This document shows, piece by piece, positions 36,001 through 42,959 of a DNA stretch of 64,000 nt; position 1 is the first letter of the stretch; the number at the start of each line of letters is the position of its first letter. This stretch comes from Gluconobacter frateurii (GTDB taxonomy: Bacteria; Pseudomonadota; Alphaproteobacteria; Acetobacterales; Acetobacteraceae): NCBI RefSeq assembly GCF_002723955.1, contig NZ_BEWN01000001.1, forward strand, positions 186,001-250,000, in the 5' to 3' direction. The position numbers and the translations under genes were made by a program. The notes below the pieces were generated by a model that saw only the letters and a program-made list of their open reading frames with translations, was not told the DNA's origin and did not search any database.

Positions 36001-37077
36001 TTATTGTATCGGGGCCCTCCGGCTTCCGGGCCTTTTGAGCTTCCAGACATACGCAATGATTGCTGCGACCACTTTGAAATGTTCAGCTGGAATTTCGCTG
36101 TCCAGTGGAAGAGGAAAGAGCGCGCGCGCCAGAGGGGGATTGGCTACGACCGGGACCCGGTGATCCTGCGCTGTCTCTCGAATGCGAGCGGCCATGTCAT
36201 CCATTCCTTTGGCAACAATCTTTGGAGCGCTGGAGCCACCTTTTTCGTACACAAGTGCGACGGAATAGTGCGTCGGGTTCGTAACAACGACGGTTGCGGT
36301 TTTCACAGCTTCCATCATGCGTTGCTTGGCGCGTTTTGCTCGCAAGGCTTTGAGGCGGCCTTTGACGTGTGGATCACCCTCGGTATTGCGATACTCTTCC
36401 TTGAGTTCCTCGCGGCTCATTTTCAGCTTGGCCGTATGGCGAAAGCGCATCCAGAAGATGTCGCCGCCGGCAATTACGAGTTGAGCCAGTGCCATGCTGA
36501 CGGCTCCGCTGAGGCCCAGATGAGCAATCTTCGTCAGGATGGCGCTTGTCGTAAGGCCTGTCATGCTGCGGGCATCGGGGATGACGCCCTTGGCGAGGTG
36601 CCAGAGGACCGTCGTGAAAATGAGCAGTTTGACAAGGGCCTTGAAAGTGTCCGGGAGGGTGCCCCCGCCCAAAATTCTTGTCAGGCCGGCCATGGGTGAA
36701 ACGCGGGACATTTTAGGCAACAGGGAAGCCGGATGAACCAGAAATCCTGTTTGCAGAAATCCAGCCGTCAAGGTCAGTGCTGTAACAAGACCTGCGATCG
36801 GAATAACCAGTTTTAGCCCGGCAATGACGGAGTGTTCCGTTGCGGCCAGAAGGCCATCCTGGACCATTGAAACCGTTCCGGCATTGGCCATCAGGCCTTG
36901 CATGCTTCGGACGAAATCCCGAACAAGGAATGGCAGCACCGTAAAGACGCCCAGTATGCCGCCCAACAGAACGATGAAACTCATGGCTTCTCGGGATAGA
37001 ACAATCTGGCCGTCGTCCCGGGCTTTCTGAAGCCTTTGTTGGGACGGGGCTTCTGTTCTGTCTTCTGCGTCTGCCAT
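36001..37077 (-). CDS. flhB: Flagellar export gate protein FlhB
   Basis: Membrane component and specificity switch of the flagellar type III export apparatus. Seen: N-terminal EDRTEAPSQQRLQKARDDGQ, four helices, linker KMSREELKEEYRNTEGDPHVK and the autocleavage site NPTH in VTNPTHYSVAL, then GMDDMAARIRETAQDHRVPVVANPPLARALF. Length 358 is normal. Last gene of the flgB-flgC-fliE-fliQ-fliR-flhB unit, 3 bases after fliR. Confidence 0.97.
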   Translation of the reverse strand: MADAEDRTEAPSQQRLQKARDDGQIVLSREAMSFIVLLGGILGVFTVLPFLVRDFVRSMQGLMANAGTVSMVQDGLLAATEHSVIAGLKLVIPIAGLVTALTLTAGFLQTGFLVHPASLLPKMSRVSPMAGLTRILGGGTLPDTFKALVKLLIFTTVLWHLAKGVIPDARSMTGLTTSAILTKIAHLGLSGAVSMALAQLVIAGGDIFWMRFRHTAKLKMSREELKEEYRNTEGDPHVKGRLKALRAKRAKQRMMEAVKTATVVVTNPTHYSVALVYEKGGSSAPKIVAKGMDDMAARIRETAQDHRVPVVANPPLARALFPLPLDSEIPAEHFKVVAAIIAYVWKLKRPGSRRAPIQ

Positions 37078-37080
37078 GGC

Positions 37081-37908
37081 CTACAGGCCCGGTAATGCAC
37101 GAAGCACATCAAAGGCCTGTCCCTGCCAGACTGCAAGCATGGCCTGTAGCGTCAGCCCCAGCAGCGCAATGCCTCCCAGCATCTGGAGAGGATTGGCTGC
37201 GTTGTAGATCTGCAGCGTAGGAAGCAGGCGCGTCATGATGCCCAGCATCATTTCCCAGATAAGGGAAAGGATGAGAAAGGGCGCGCTGAGTTCCAGCCCA
37301 AGGGCAAATGCCTTGCCGGTCATCTGAATGACGCTATGCGCAGCGTCTCCGAGAATAGGCCAATGAGCAATGGCCATCTGTCCCAGAAGAGCGCCGCCCG
37401 GGGGGATAAGGCCGTAGCTGCCAATTACGGCTCTTATGGGAAAAATATAGGCCCCCGTGACGAGCAGCATCAGAGGGGCGAGCAGGTTCATGAATCTTGC
37501 CGGAGCTGAACTGCCAGAGCCAAGATCAGGGTCGGGCTGGAGAACGCTGGAAATCCCGATAAACATGGCGATCATCTGGCCTGCGATAGGAAGCGCCATA
37601 GTGATGAGCCGTGCCAGCCAGCCGATCAGGACACCCGCAAAGAGTTCAACTGCAATCATGCCGCCCAACCCCAAAGGCCCCAGAGCATCAAGCCTGCCCA
37701 TATTAAGCAGAGGGGCGACGAGAGGCAGGACCAGTAAGGTCAGCGTCAGGGCAATTCCAGCCCGGACTACCATCGGCAAAGACTGTTCGCCCAGCCCCGG
37801 CATGACCATGACAGTCGCACCTGTGCGACAGAGCACGAGCAGGAAAGCAAGCGCCCATTCCGTCAGCGCAGGTCCTGCAAGATCTGTCGGCAGGAACGAT
37901 GGCGTCAC
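37081..37908 (-). CDS. fliR: Flagellar export protein FliR
   Basis: Integral membrane part of the export gate. Seen: FLLVLCRTGATVMVMPGLGEQSLPMVVRAGIALTL and about six helices with GWLARLITMALPIAGQMIAMFIG. GTG start overlaps the fliQ stop by 4 bases, consistent with FliP-FliQ-FliR subunits being made together. Confidence 0.95.
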   Translation of the reverse strand: MTPSFLPTDLAGPALTEWALAFLLVLCRTGATVMVMPGLGEQSLPMVVRAGIALTLTLLVLPLVAPLLNMGRLDALGPLGLGGMIAVELFAGVLIGWLARLITMALPIAGQMIAMFIGISSVLQPDPDLGSGSSAPARFMNLLAPLMLLVTGAYIFPIRAVIGSYGLIPPGGALLGQMAIAHWPILGDAAHSVIQMTGKAFALGLELSAPFLILSLIWEMMLGIMTRLLPTLQIYNAANPLQMLGGIALLGLTLQAMLAVWQGQAFDVLRALPGL

Positions 37909-38177
37909 GTGGTGCCGACCAGAATGAGCTGATCGAACAGGTGGCGCGTGAAGGTGAGGAGCGTTGCTGTCATGAACGAGCCTGCCATCATCATGACAGC
38001 GCCAATAGCAATGACCTTTGGGACGAAAGACAGCGTGCTTTCATTGAGCTGCGTAACCGCCTGCACAAGAGAGACAAGCAATCCAACCACAAGAGCTGTG
38101 AGCAGGGCAGGTGCGCTCAACTTGAGGGCGACGATGAACGTCTGCTCAAGAATGGCGCCGAGATCGATCGCCTGCAT
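37905..38177 (-). CDS. fliQ: Flagellar export protein FliQ
   Basis: Small two-helix export gate subunit, 90 residues, with ALKLSAPALLTALVVGLLVSLVQAVTQLNESTLSFVPK, the family core. It lies 3 bases after fliE and overlaps fliR. Confidence 0.95.
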   Translation of the reverse strand: MQAIDLGAILEQTFIVALKLSAPALLTALVVGLLVSLVQAVTQLNESTLSFVPKVIAIGAVMMMAGSFMTATLLTFTRHLFDQLILVGTT

Positions 38178-38180
38178 GGC

Positions 38181-38498
38181 TCAGATCGTCATTTTCATGA
38201 CGTCCTGATACGCCTGCACCATCCGGTCCCGAATGACGGTTGACGTCTGGAGTGCGAGTTGTGCGTTGGAAACGGCTGTGACAATCTGGGTCATGTCTCC
38301 GCCGCCGTTCAGGCCTGCGGCCGACAGGGCTTCCGCATCATGGCCCGTGGCAATGACGCTATTGACTGCCTGGGACATGACAGAGCCAAAATCATTGCCG
38401 GATGTTCCGTCGGGAACATCGTCCGTCACGCCTGTTTGAAGGCTGTTCTGCAGGCTCTGAGCGTAGGCACTATGGGCCTGGGAAAGGGATGTGATCAT
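38181..38498 (-). CDS. fliE: Flagellar hook-basal body protein FliE
   Basis: Links the MS ring to the rod, 105 residues. Seen: the typical C-terminal half LQTSTVIRDRMVQAYQDVMKMTI. It sits between flgC and fliQ with 3-base gaps. Confidence 0.92.
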   Translation of the reverse strand: MITSLSQAHSAYAQSLQNSLQTGVTDDVPDGTSGNDFGSVMSQAVNSVIATGHDAEALSAAGLNGGGDMTQIVTAVSNAQLALQTSTVIRDRMVQAYQDVMKMTI

Positions 38499-38501
38499 GG
38501 A

Positions 38502-38909
38502 TTACTTCAGAAGATCGAGAGTGCGCGACAGCATGGTGCGCGAGCTCTGCATCGTATTGAGGTTGGCTTCGTAGGAGCGTTCCGCTTCGCGCATGTCCAT
38601 CATCTCCACCATGGAATCCACGTTGGAAACTTTCACGTAACCTTGCGCATTTGCCGCTGGATGTGATGGATCATATTTGGTCTGGAAGTCTGACATGTCC
38701 TGGCCGATGTCATGAACATCAACGGATGAGACGCCTGTGTCGTCGTCAACATGCTCGGCGAAGGTGATCGTCTTGCGACGATAGGGATCTGCGCCGGGCG
38801 TTGAGCCGGTCGTGTCCTGATTGGCAAGGTTTTCAGCAACGATACGAAGGCGCTGGGCCTGCGCATCCATGCCGCTCGCCGAGATGCCAATGGTATTCGA
38901 GAGGTTCAT
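38502..38909 (-). CDS. flgC: Flagellar basal-body rod protein FlgC
   Basis: Proximal rod protein, 135 residues. Seen: N-terminal SASGMDAQAQRLRIVAENLANQDTTG, pYRRK(T/V) motif, GYVKVSNVDSMVEMMDMREAERSYEANLNTM at the C-terminus. Directly follows flgB. Confidence 0.96.
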   Translation of the reverse strand: MNLSNTIGISASGMDAQAQRLRIVAENLANQDTTGSTPGADPYRRKTITFAEHVDDDTGVSSVDVHDIGQDMSDFQTKYDPSHPAANAQGYVKVSNVDSMVEMMDMREAERSYEANLNTMQSSRTMLSRTLDLLK

Positions 38910-38922
38910 GTGTCAGGGCGCC

Positions 38923-39315
38923 TTACTTACCAAGAACCGTCTGGAACATGCTCATGTATTTTCCATAGATATTGACTGCGAGGTGCTGCTGATCGTTGAC
39001 GTCAGCCACCTGTTCCATCTGCTGATCGAGAGAAATCTGGTTTCCATCCAGCGAACTTTCAGAATCTACTTCCCGCACGGATGTATCAGAGGCGCTGATC
39101 CCGAAATGACCGGGTTGTGTCGCAACCGGGGTGATGTCGAACTGGCCTAAAGCCGCTTCAAAGGGAGAGACATCTTTGGGTTTGTAATCGGGGGTATCTG
39201 CATTGGCGATGTTGCCTGCCAGAACCTGTTGACGGGCCTGTAGCCAGTTCAGTCGGTCCTGACCCAAGGCAAACAGGTTTGTTCCACTGGCTGAGGTGGT
39301 GTCCGTGTTGCGCAT
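38923..39315 (-). CDS. flgB: Flagellar basal-body rod protein FlgB
   Basis: Proximal rod protein, 130 residues, with LNWLQARQQVLAGNIANADTPDYKPKDVSPFE and a coil-forming C-terminus. First gene of the minus-strand flagellar unit; divergent from fliO-fliP across a 209-base gap in which no sigma-28 or sigma-54 site was recognised. Confidence 0.94.
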   Translation of the reverse strand: MRNTDTTSASGTNLFALGQDRLNWLQARQQVLAGNIANADTPDYKPKDVSPFEAALGQFDITPVATQPGHFGISASDTSVREVDSESSLDGNQISLDQQMEQVADVNDQQHLAVNIYGKYMSMFQTVLGK

Positions 39316-39524
39316 TGGTGCAGTTTTCCTCTCTGCGGTGCCGGTAGCGGCTCGACAGAACGGAGCATGCAGGAAACACCATTAATAAATGGTTGATGGC
39401 GGTCCCGATTCTGAGATTTTGGGCATCGGTGCGACCGTGATTTGAGAAAGAATGACGCGGTATTAGGCGTCTATTAATCTTTGGTCGGCATCATTCCTTT
39501 CATAAATGAAGGAAACCCGATGCC

Positions 39525-39818
39525 ATGACTCTGCATGACGGTCTGACTGCCTGTTCGGCGCTGATGTTTGTAATCGTGCTGCTTGTCTGCCTCAAGCCTC
39601 TGTTGAAGCTCGTCTCGCCACAGCGGAGTGGCCAGAAAGGCGAGAGTGCGGCTCTGTCTCTGGTCGGGCAGATGGCTCTGGATCGAACACGGCGTCTTTC
39701 GGTTGTGCGATATGGTAGCCGTGAAGTTCTGGTTTTAACGGGCGGAAGTCAGGATGTTCTGCTGGAATGGCGGAATGAAGGAGCGGTATTTGCTGCTGCT
39801 TTGGAGGACGCTTCGTGA
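39525..39818 (+). CDS. fliO: FliO-like flagellar export protein
   Basis: 97 residues with one N-terminal helix (about 10-28) and a small cytoplasmic domain (LALDRTRRLSVVRYGSREVLVLTGG type: arginine-rich then beta strands), the FliO pattern. FliO helps assemble the FliP ring. It has AAGGA upstream and overlaps fliP by 4 bases (GTGA), which supports the call despite the low conservation of this family. Confidence 0.82.
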   Translation: MTLHDGLTACSALMFVIVLLVCLKPLLKLVSPQRSGQKGESAALSLVGQMALDRTRRLSVVRYGSREVLVLTGGSQDVLLEWRNEGAVFAAALEDAS

Positions 39819-40552
39819 GACGCTGGGTCCTTCTTCTTATTCTGACGCTCCCTTGTCTTTTTCCACATCTGGCGCATGCACAGGCGGTGAGTATTGATCT
39901 AGGGCAGTCTGGCGGGGCTGGAACGACCAGCCGCCTGGTCCAGCTCAGTGCGCTCATCACCGTTCTGTCCCTTGCGCCCAGTCTGCTGGTCATGGTCACG
40001 GCTTTTACGCGGATTGTGATTGTCCTGTCGCTGCTACGAAGTGCACTCGGTGCGCAAGGTACGCCACCGAATACGGTTCTGATCGGGTTGGCTCTCTTCC
40101 TGACGCTCTTCGTGATGCAGCCGACACTTCAGAAATCCTGGGATACCGGTGTGGCTCCGATGATGGCGGGTCAGGTCGGGGAAATGGAGGGGCTGAGCAA
40201 AGCCGCACAGCCGTTTCATGATTTCATGGCTGCGACGGCACGACCCGCCGATATTTCAACTTTTCTGAATATTGCTCATGAAAAGCCACCGGAAAAGCTC
40301 GTGGACACACCCTGGCGTGTGTTGGTTCCAGCCTTCATGATCGGTGAGCTGCGGCGCGGTTTTGAAATGGGATTTCTGTTGTATCTGCCATTTCTGGTCA
40401 TCGATCTCGTTGTATCGAGTGTTCTGATGAGCCTTGGCATGATGATGCTCCCCCCCAGTACCGTGTCCCTGCCGTTCAAACTGATCTTTTTTGTGATCGT
40501 GGACGGCTGGTCACTTGTGGCGGGGAGCCTGGTGCGAAGTTTTACCGGGTGA
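39815..40552 (+). CDS. fliP: Flagellar export protein FliP
   Basis: Core subunit of the FliPQR gate, 245 residues. Seen: cleavable signal peptide (about 1-23, ending AHAQ), LVMVTAFTRIVIVLSLLRSALGAQGTPPN, PLKLIFF-like VSLPFKLIFFVIVDGWSLVAGSLV. GTG start, coupled to fliO. It is separated from fliQR by the divergent promoter. Confidence 0.97.
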   Translation: MRRWVLLLILTLPCLFPHLAHAQAVSIDLGQSGGAGTTSRLVQLSALITVLSLAPSLLVMVTAFTRIVIVLSLLRSALGAQGTPPNTVLIGLALFLTLFVMQPTLQKSWDTGVAPMMAGQVGEMEGLSKAAQPFHDFMAATARPADISTFLNIAHEKPPEKLVDTPWRVLVPAFMIGELRRGFEMGFLLYLPFLVIDLVVSSVLMSLGMMMLPPSTVSLPFKLIFFVIVDGWSLVAGSLVRSFTG

Positions 40553-40554
40553 TG

Positions 40555-41946
40555 TTAGTTCGTGGTGCCAGCAGAGAGGCCAGCGCCACGCGGGTCGGTA
40601 TTACCGCGGCAGGCGCTCCCACTTGTGCAGGTGACAGCATTGACGCGCCCTGCACCGGAATGGGCAATTTCTGTTCCCTGAGCGACTGCACGTGCAGCAT
40701 CACCGACGGCATCAGCTGCATCATTCTGCCCGGATGCTGCAATTGCTGCGCGTAGACCACGACGATCACGCAGGATGGCAGCCGCCAGAAGAGGGCGCGG
40801 TGTAGAAGCCGGAGAGGCTCCCAGAACAATCCCGGTATTGCCAGCGATACGGCCAGTTCCGAACAGATTGTTCTCGCTTAGACTACAGGCAACGGCCATG
40901 CCATTGCGATCCGTCACGACGAAAGATGTGGAAGCCGGTAGGGAAGGAAGAGAGCCGCCACCGCTCTTGCCACTATCCAGTGCGGCCTGTGCTGCTGCAA
41001 TATCTGTGGCACCGGACGCACGCCAGGACGCAACCGCACCTTGAGCTGACGCACCCGTTGTATAGCGAATAGCCGCTCCAAGGCCACCATCAGCAGGAGG
41101 GGCAAGGAAGGCTGCCGTAAGACCATTGGCCTGCGTTGTCAGGGCAACGGTCTGCACAGGAAGCGTCTTGCGCAGATCGTCATCATTGAGGCGACCCCCA
41201 GCTTTCTGCGCGGCCGTTACATAAACATCTGCAAGGGCACCGTTATAGAGGTCGCCCACGCCCGCAGACCGTACACGTTCCAGAAAGCCCGCGAGGCGCT
41301 GCTGGATCAGGCTGTCGCCTGCTGTGACCGTGCCGGATTCACCGCGTCCGAAGATGGCCTGAGCATTCTCATCGGCAAGAAGAGCCGTGCGGACGACTGA
41401 CAGATCCGACGCCAGGGCGCGGCTGACCGTAACGCCGTTGCTGGCAAGGTTCATCGCCGGTGCAATCAGGTCATTGAACTCAACAGATCCATACTGGTGC
41501 TGGATCAGATAAAGGCCGCGCAGCATGGCTGGTGTGGAGGCTGGTCGGTCTCCGCCCGCGCTCGTACCGGGAAGAGGCAGAAAGCTGACGCTTTCCGCCG
41601 GGGCATTCGGACGGGAAACGATGCAGGCCCCCCCGCCGCCAAAAGAAGCACGGGACGGAAGTGTGACACCCAGAGCGATGGCCGTCGCGACGGCGGCATC
41701 GGCGGCATTGCCGCTGCGTGCCAGAACGTCATGTCCAACCAGTGCAGCCTGGGGCTCGTCAGCGACCACTGTCCCGATGCTTCCGGTCAGGGCAGGAGCC
41801 GTGGCGGGACCGACGAGAGAGTTGATACCTGGAATGCTGGAACACGCAGACAGGAGAAGTCCCGAGGCTACCGAAGCCAGAAGGATCGAGGCACGGCCTG
41901 TTTTGAAAGTGCCGTGGATGGAAATCTGGTTTCGACGGTGCGCCAC
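40555..41946 (-). CDS. Degenerate gamma-glutamyltranspeptidase-like lipoprotein
   Basis: Ntn-hydrolase of the gamma-glutamyltranspeptidase family by overall pattern: SGNAADAAVATAIALGVTLPSRASFGGGGACIV (about 78-110), NDLIAPAMNLASNGVTVSRALA, and SFVVTDRNGMAVACSLSENNLFGTG (about 341-364). It is shortened to about 463 residues (usual 550-590). Where GGTs have the catalytic TTH motif, this has STS (Ser339-Thr340-Ser341), so the nucleophile may be Ser or the protein inactive. It has a lipobox LSAC (Cys35) and a Cys-containing tail (CTSGSAC). The frame is open upstream, but the GTG at 41946 with GGAG upstream gives the lipoprotein signal. Divergent from the DsbA-like gene. Confidence 0.8.
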   Translation of the reverse strand: MAHRRNQISIHGTFKTGRASILLASVASGLLLSACSSIPGINSLVGPATAPALTGSIGTVVADEPQAALVGHDVLARSGNAADAAVATAIALGVTLPSRASFGGGGACIVSRPNAPAESVSFLPLPGTSAGGDRPASTPAMLRGLYLIQHQYGSVEFNDLIAPAMNLASNGVTVSRALASDLSVVRTALLADENAQAIFGRGESGTVTAGDSLIQQRLAGFLERVRSAGVGDLYNGALADVYVTAAQKAGGRLNDDDLRKTLPVQTVALTTQANGLTAAFLAPPADGGLGAAIRYTTGASAQGAVASWRASGATDIAAAQAALDSGKSGGGSLPSLPASTSFVVTDRNGMAVACSLSENNLFGTGRIAGNTGIVLGASPASTPRPLLAAAILRDRRGLRAAIAASGQNDAADAVGDAARAVAQGTEIAHSGAGRVNAVTCTSGSACRGNTDPRGAGLSAGTTN

Positions 41947-42149
41947 CTGGCGTTTCTCCACTATCTGGTCTTGGGTCCGGCAAGTGAGCTGTCCCAAGGA
42001 GGAAGCAGGACTCACATTCAGTTTTTTCCAGTCATAACGGCAATCGCGCTCTTGTGGGAGAGGTCTTGGCTGCTTCTCTTTGTGACAGTCTTTCTTTAAT
42101 GGCGGGCTCCCGTTACGGTGCCCGGACTTCTGCCAATCCGGAGCTTCCC

Positions 42150-42914
42150 GTGAAACATCGCCTGTTCGCAACGGCCTTTGCCGCTTTTTCCATGTTTTCC
42201 CTTGCCGGGAACGTGGCGGGAGCCGCGCCAGCAAGCCAGTCGGAGGCTTTCACGCCTGCCCAGCGTGCTGAGGTGGTTCAGATCCTTCGGCAGGCACTCA
42301 AAGAAGATCCGTCCATCCTGACGGATGCGATTAGCTCTCTTCGGGAAAAGGCAGAACGCCAAAAACAGGATTCGGCACTCGAGGCGATACGCGCCCATCT
42401 GCACGATCTGCAAGCAGCGCCGGATTACGCCGTACGGGGCAATCCGAAAGGCAAGATCACGGTTGTGGAATTCTACGATCCGCGTTGTTCCTATTGCCGC
42501 TCGATGATCCCTGAAGTGGACCAGTTTCTGGCCCGTCATCCGGACGTCAGGCTGGTTGAGAAGGTTATCCCTGTTCTGGGGAGCGGGAGTGTTCTGGATA
42601 CGCGTGCGATCTTTGCGGCCAGCACACAGGGAAAATACGGCGTGATGCGGCAGGCTCTGATGGAAGATACGACAAAGCCGACCATGGAGCGGATCATGGA
42701 GCTGGCCAAGGCGAACGGGTTAGATGTTGAGCGACTGAAGGCTGATATGAGCTCGGCAGCGACTGTTGCGCTTATTACGACCAATCTGGATCAGGGGCGC
42801 GCCATTGGTCTTGATGGAACGCCCACCTTCATTTTTGGGTCTGCAGCCGTCGCGCCGGGTGCCCTGAGTGCTGAACAGATGGATGCATTTCTGGAGCAGG
42901 CTCGGAAGTCCTGA
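42150..42914 (+). CDS. DsbA-family thiol-disulfide oxidoreductase (Com1/ScsC type)
   Basis: Periplasmic disulfide-handling protein, 254 residues. Seen: signal peptide (about 1-27, ending AGAAP), a helical N-terminal segment (about 35-90) that in Com1/ScsC-like proteins allows oligomerisation, then a thioredoxin fold with DPRCSYCRSM (CxxC) and cis-Pro in GTPTFIFG. The GTG at 42150 has GGAG 7 bases upstream; the longer frame from 42054 lacks a signal. A disulfide isomerase or oxidase role is likely; cysteine-rich exported proteins such as the tannase and GGT-like proteins are plausible clients. Confidence 0.9.
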   Translation: MKHRLFATAFAAFSMFSLAGNVAGAAPASQSEAFTPAQRAEVVQILRQALKEDPSILTDAISSLREKAERQKQDSALEAIRAHLHDLQAAPDYAVRGNPKGKITVVEFYDPRCSYCRSMIPEVDQFLARHPDVRLVEKVIPVLGSGSVLDTRAIFAASTQGKYGVMRQALMEDTTKPTMERIMELAKANGLDVERLKADMSSAATVALITTNLDQGRAIGLDGTPTFIFGSAAVAPGALSAEQMDAFLEQARKS

Positions 42915-42959
42915 TGGTGTTGTTTGATCTGAACTCGCCGCACCTCTGAAATTATACCT

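Noticed and set aside
39497-39513. Near-palindrome upstream of fliO (TTCAT-AA-ATGAA)
   Set aside because: Overlaps the fliO ribosome-site region and is short; no flagellar sigma-factor motif could be recognised around it.
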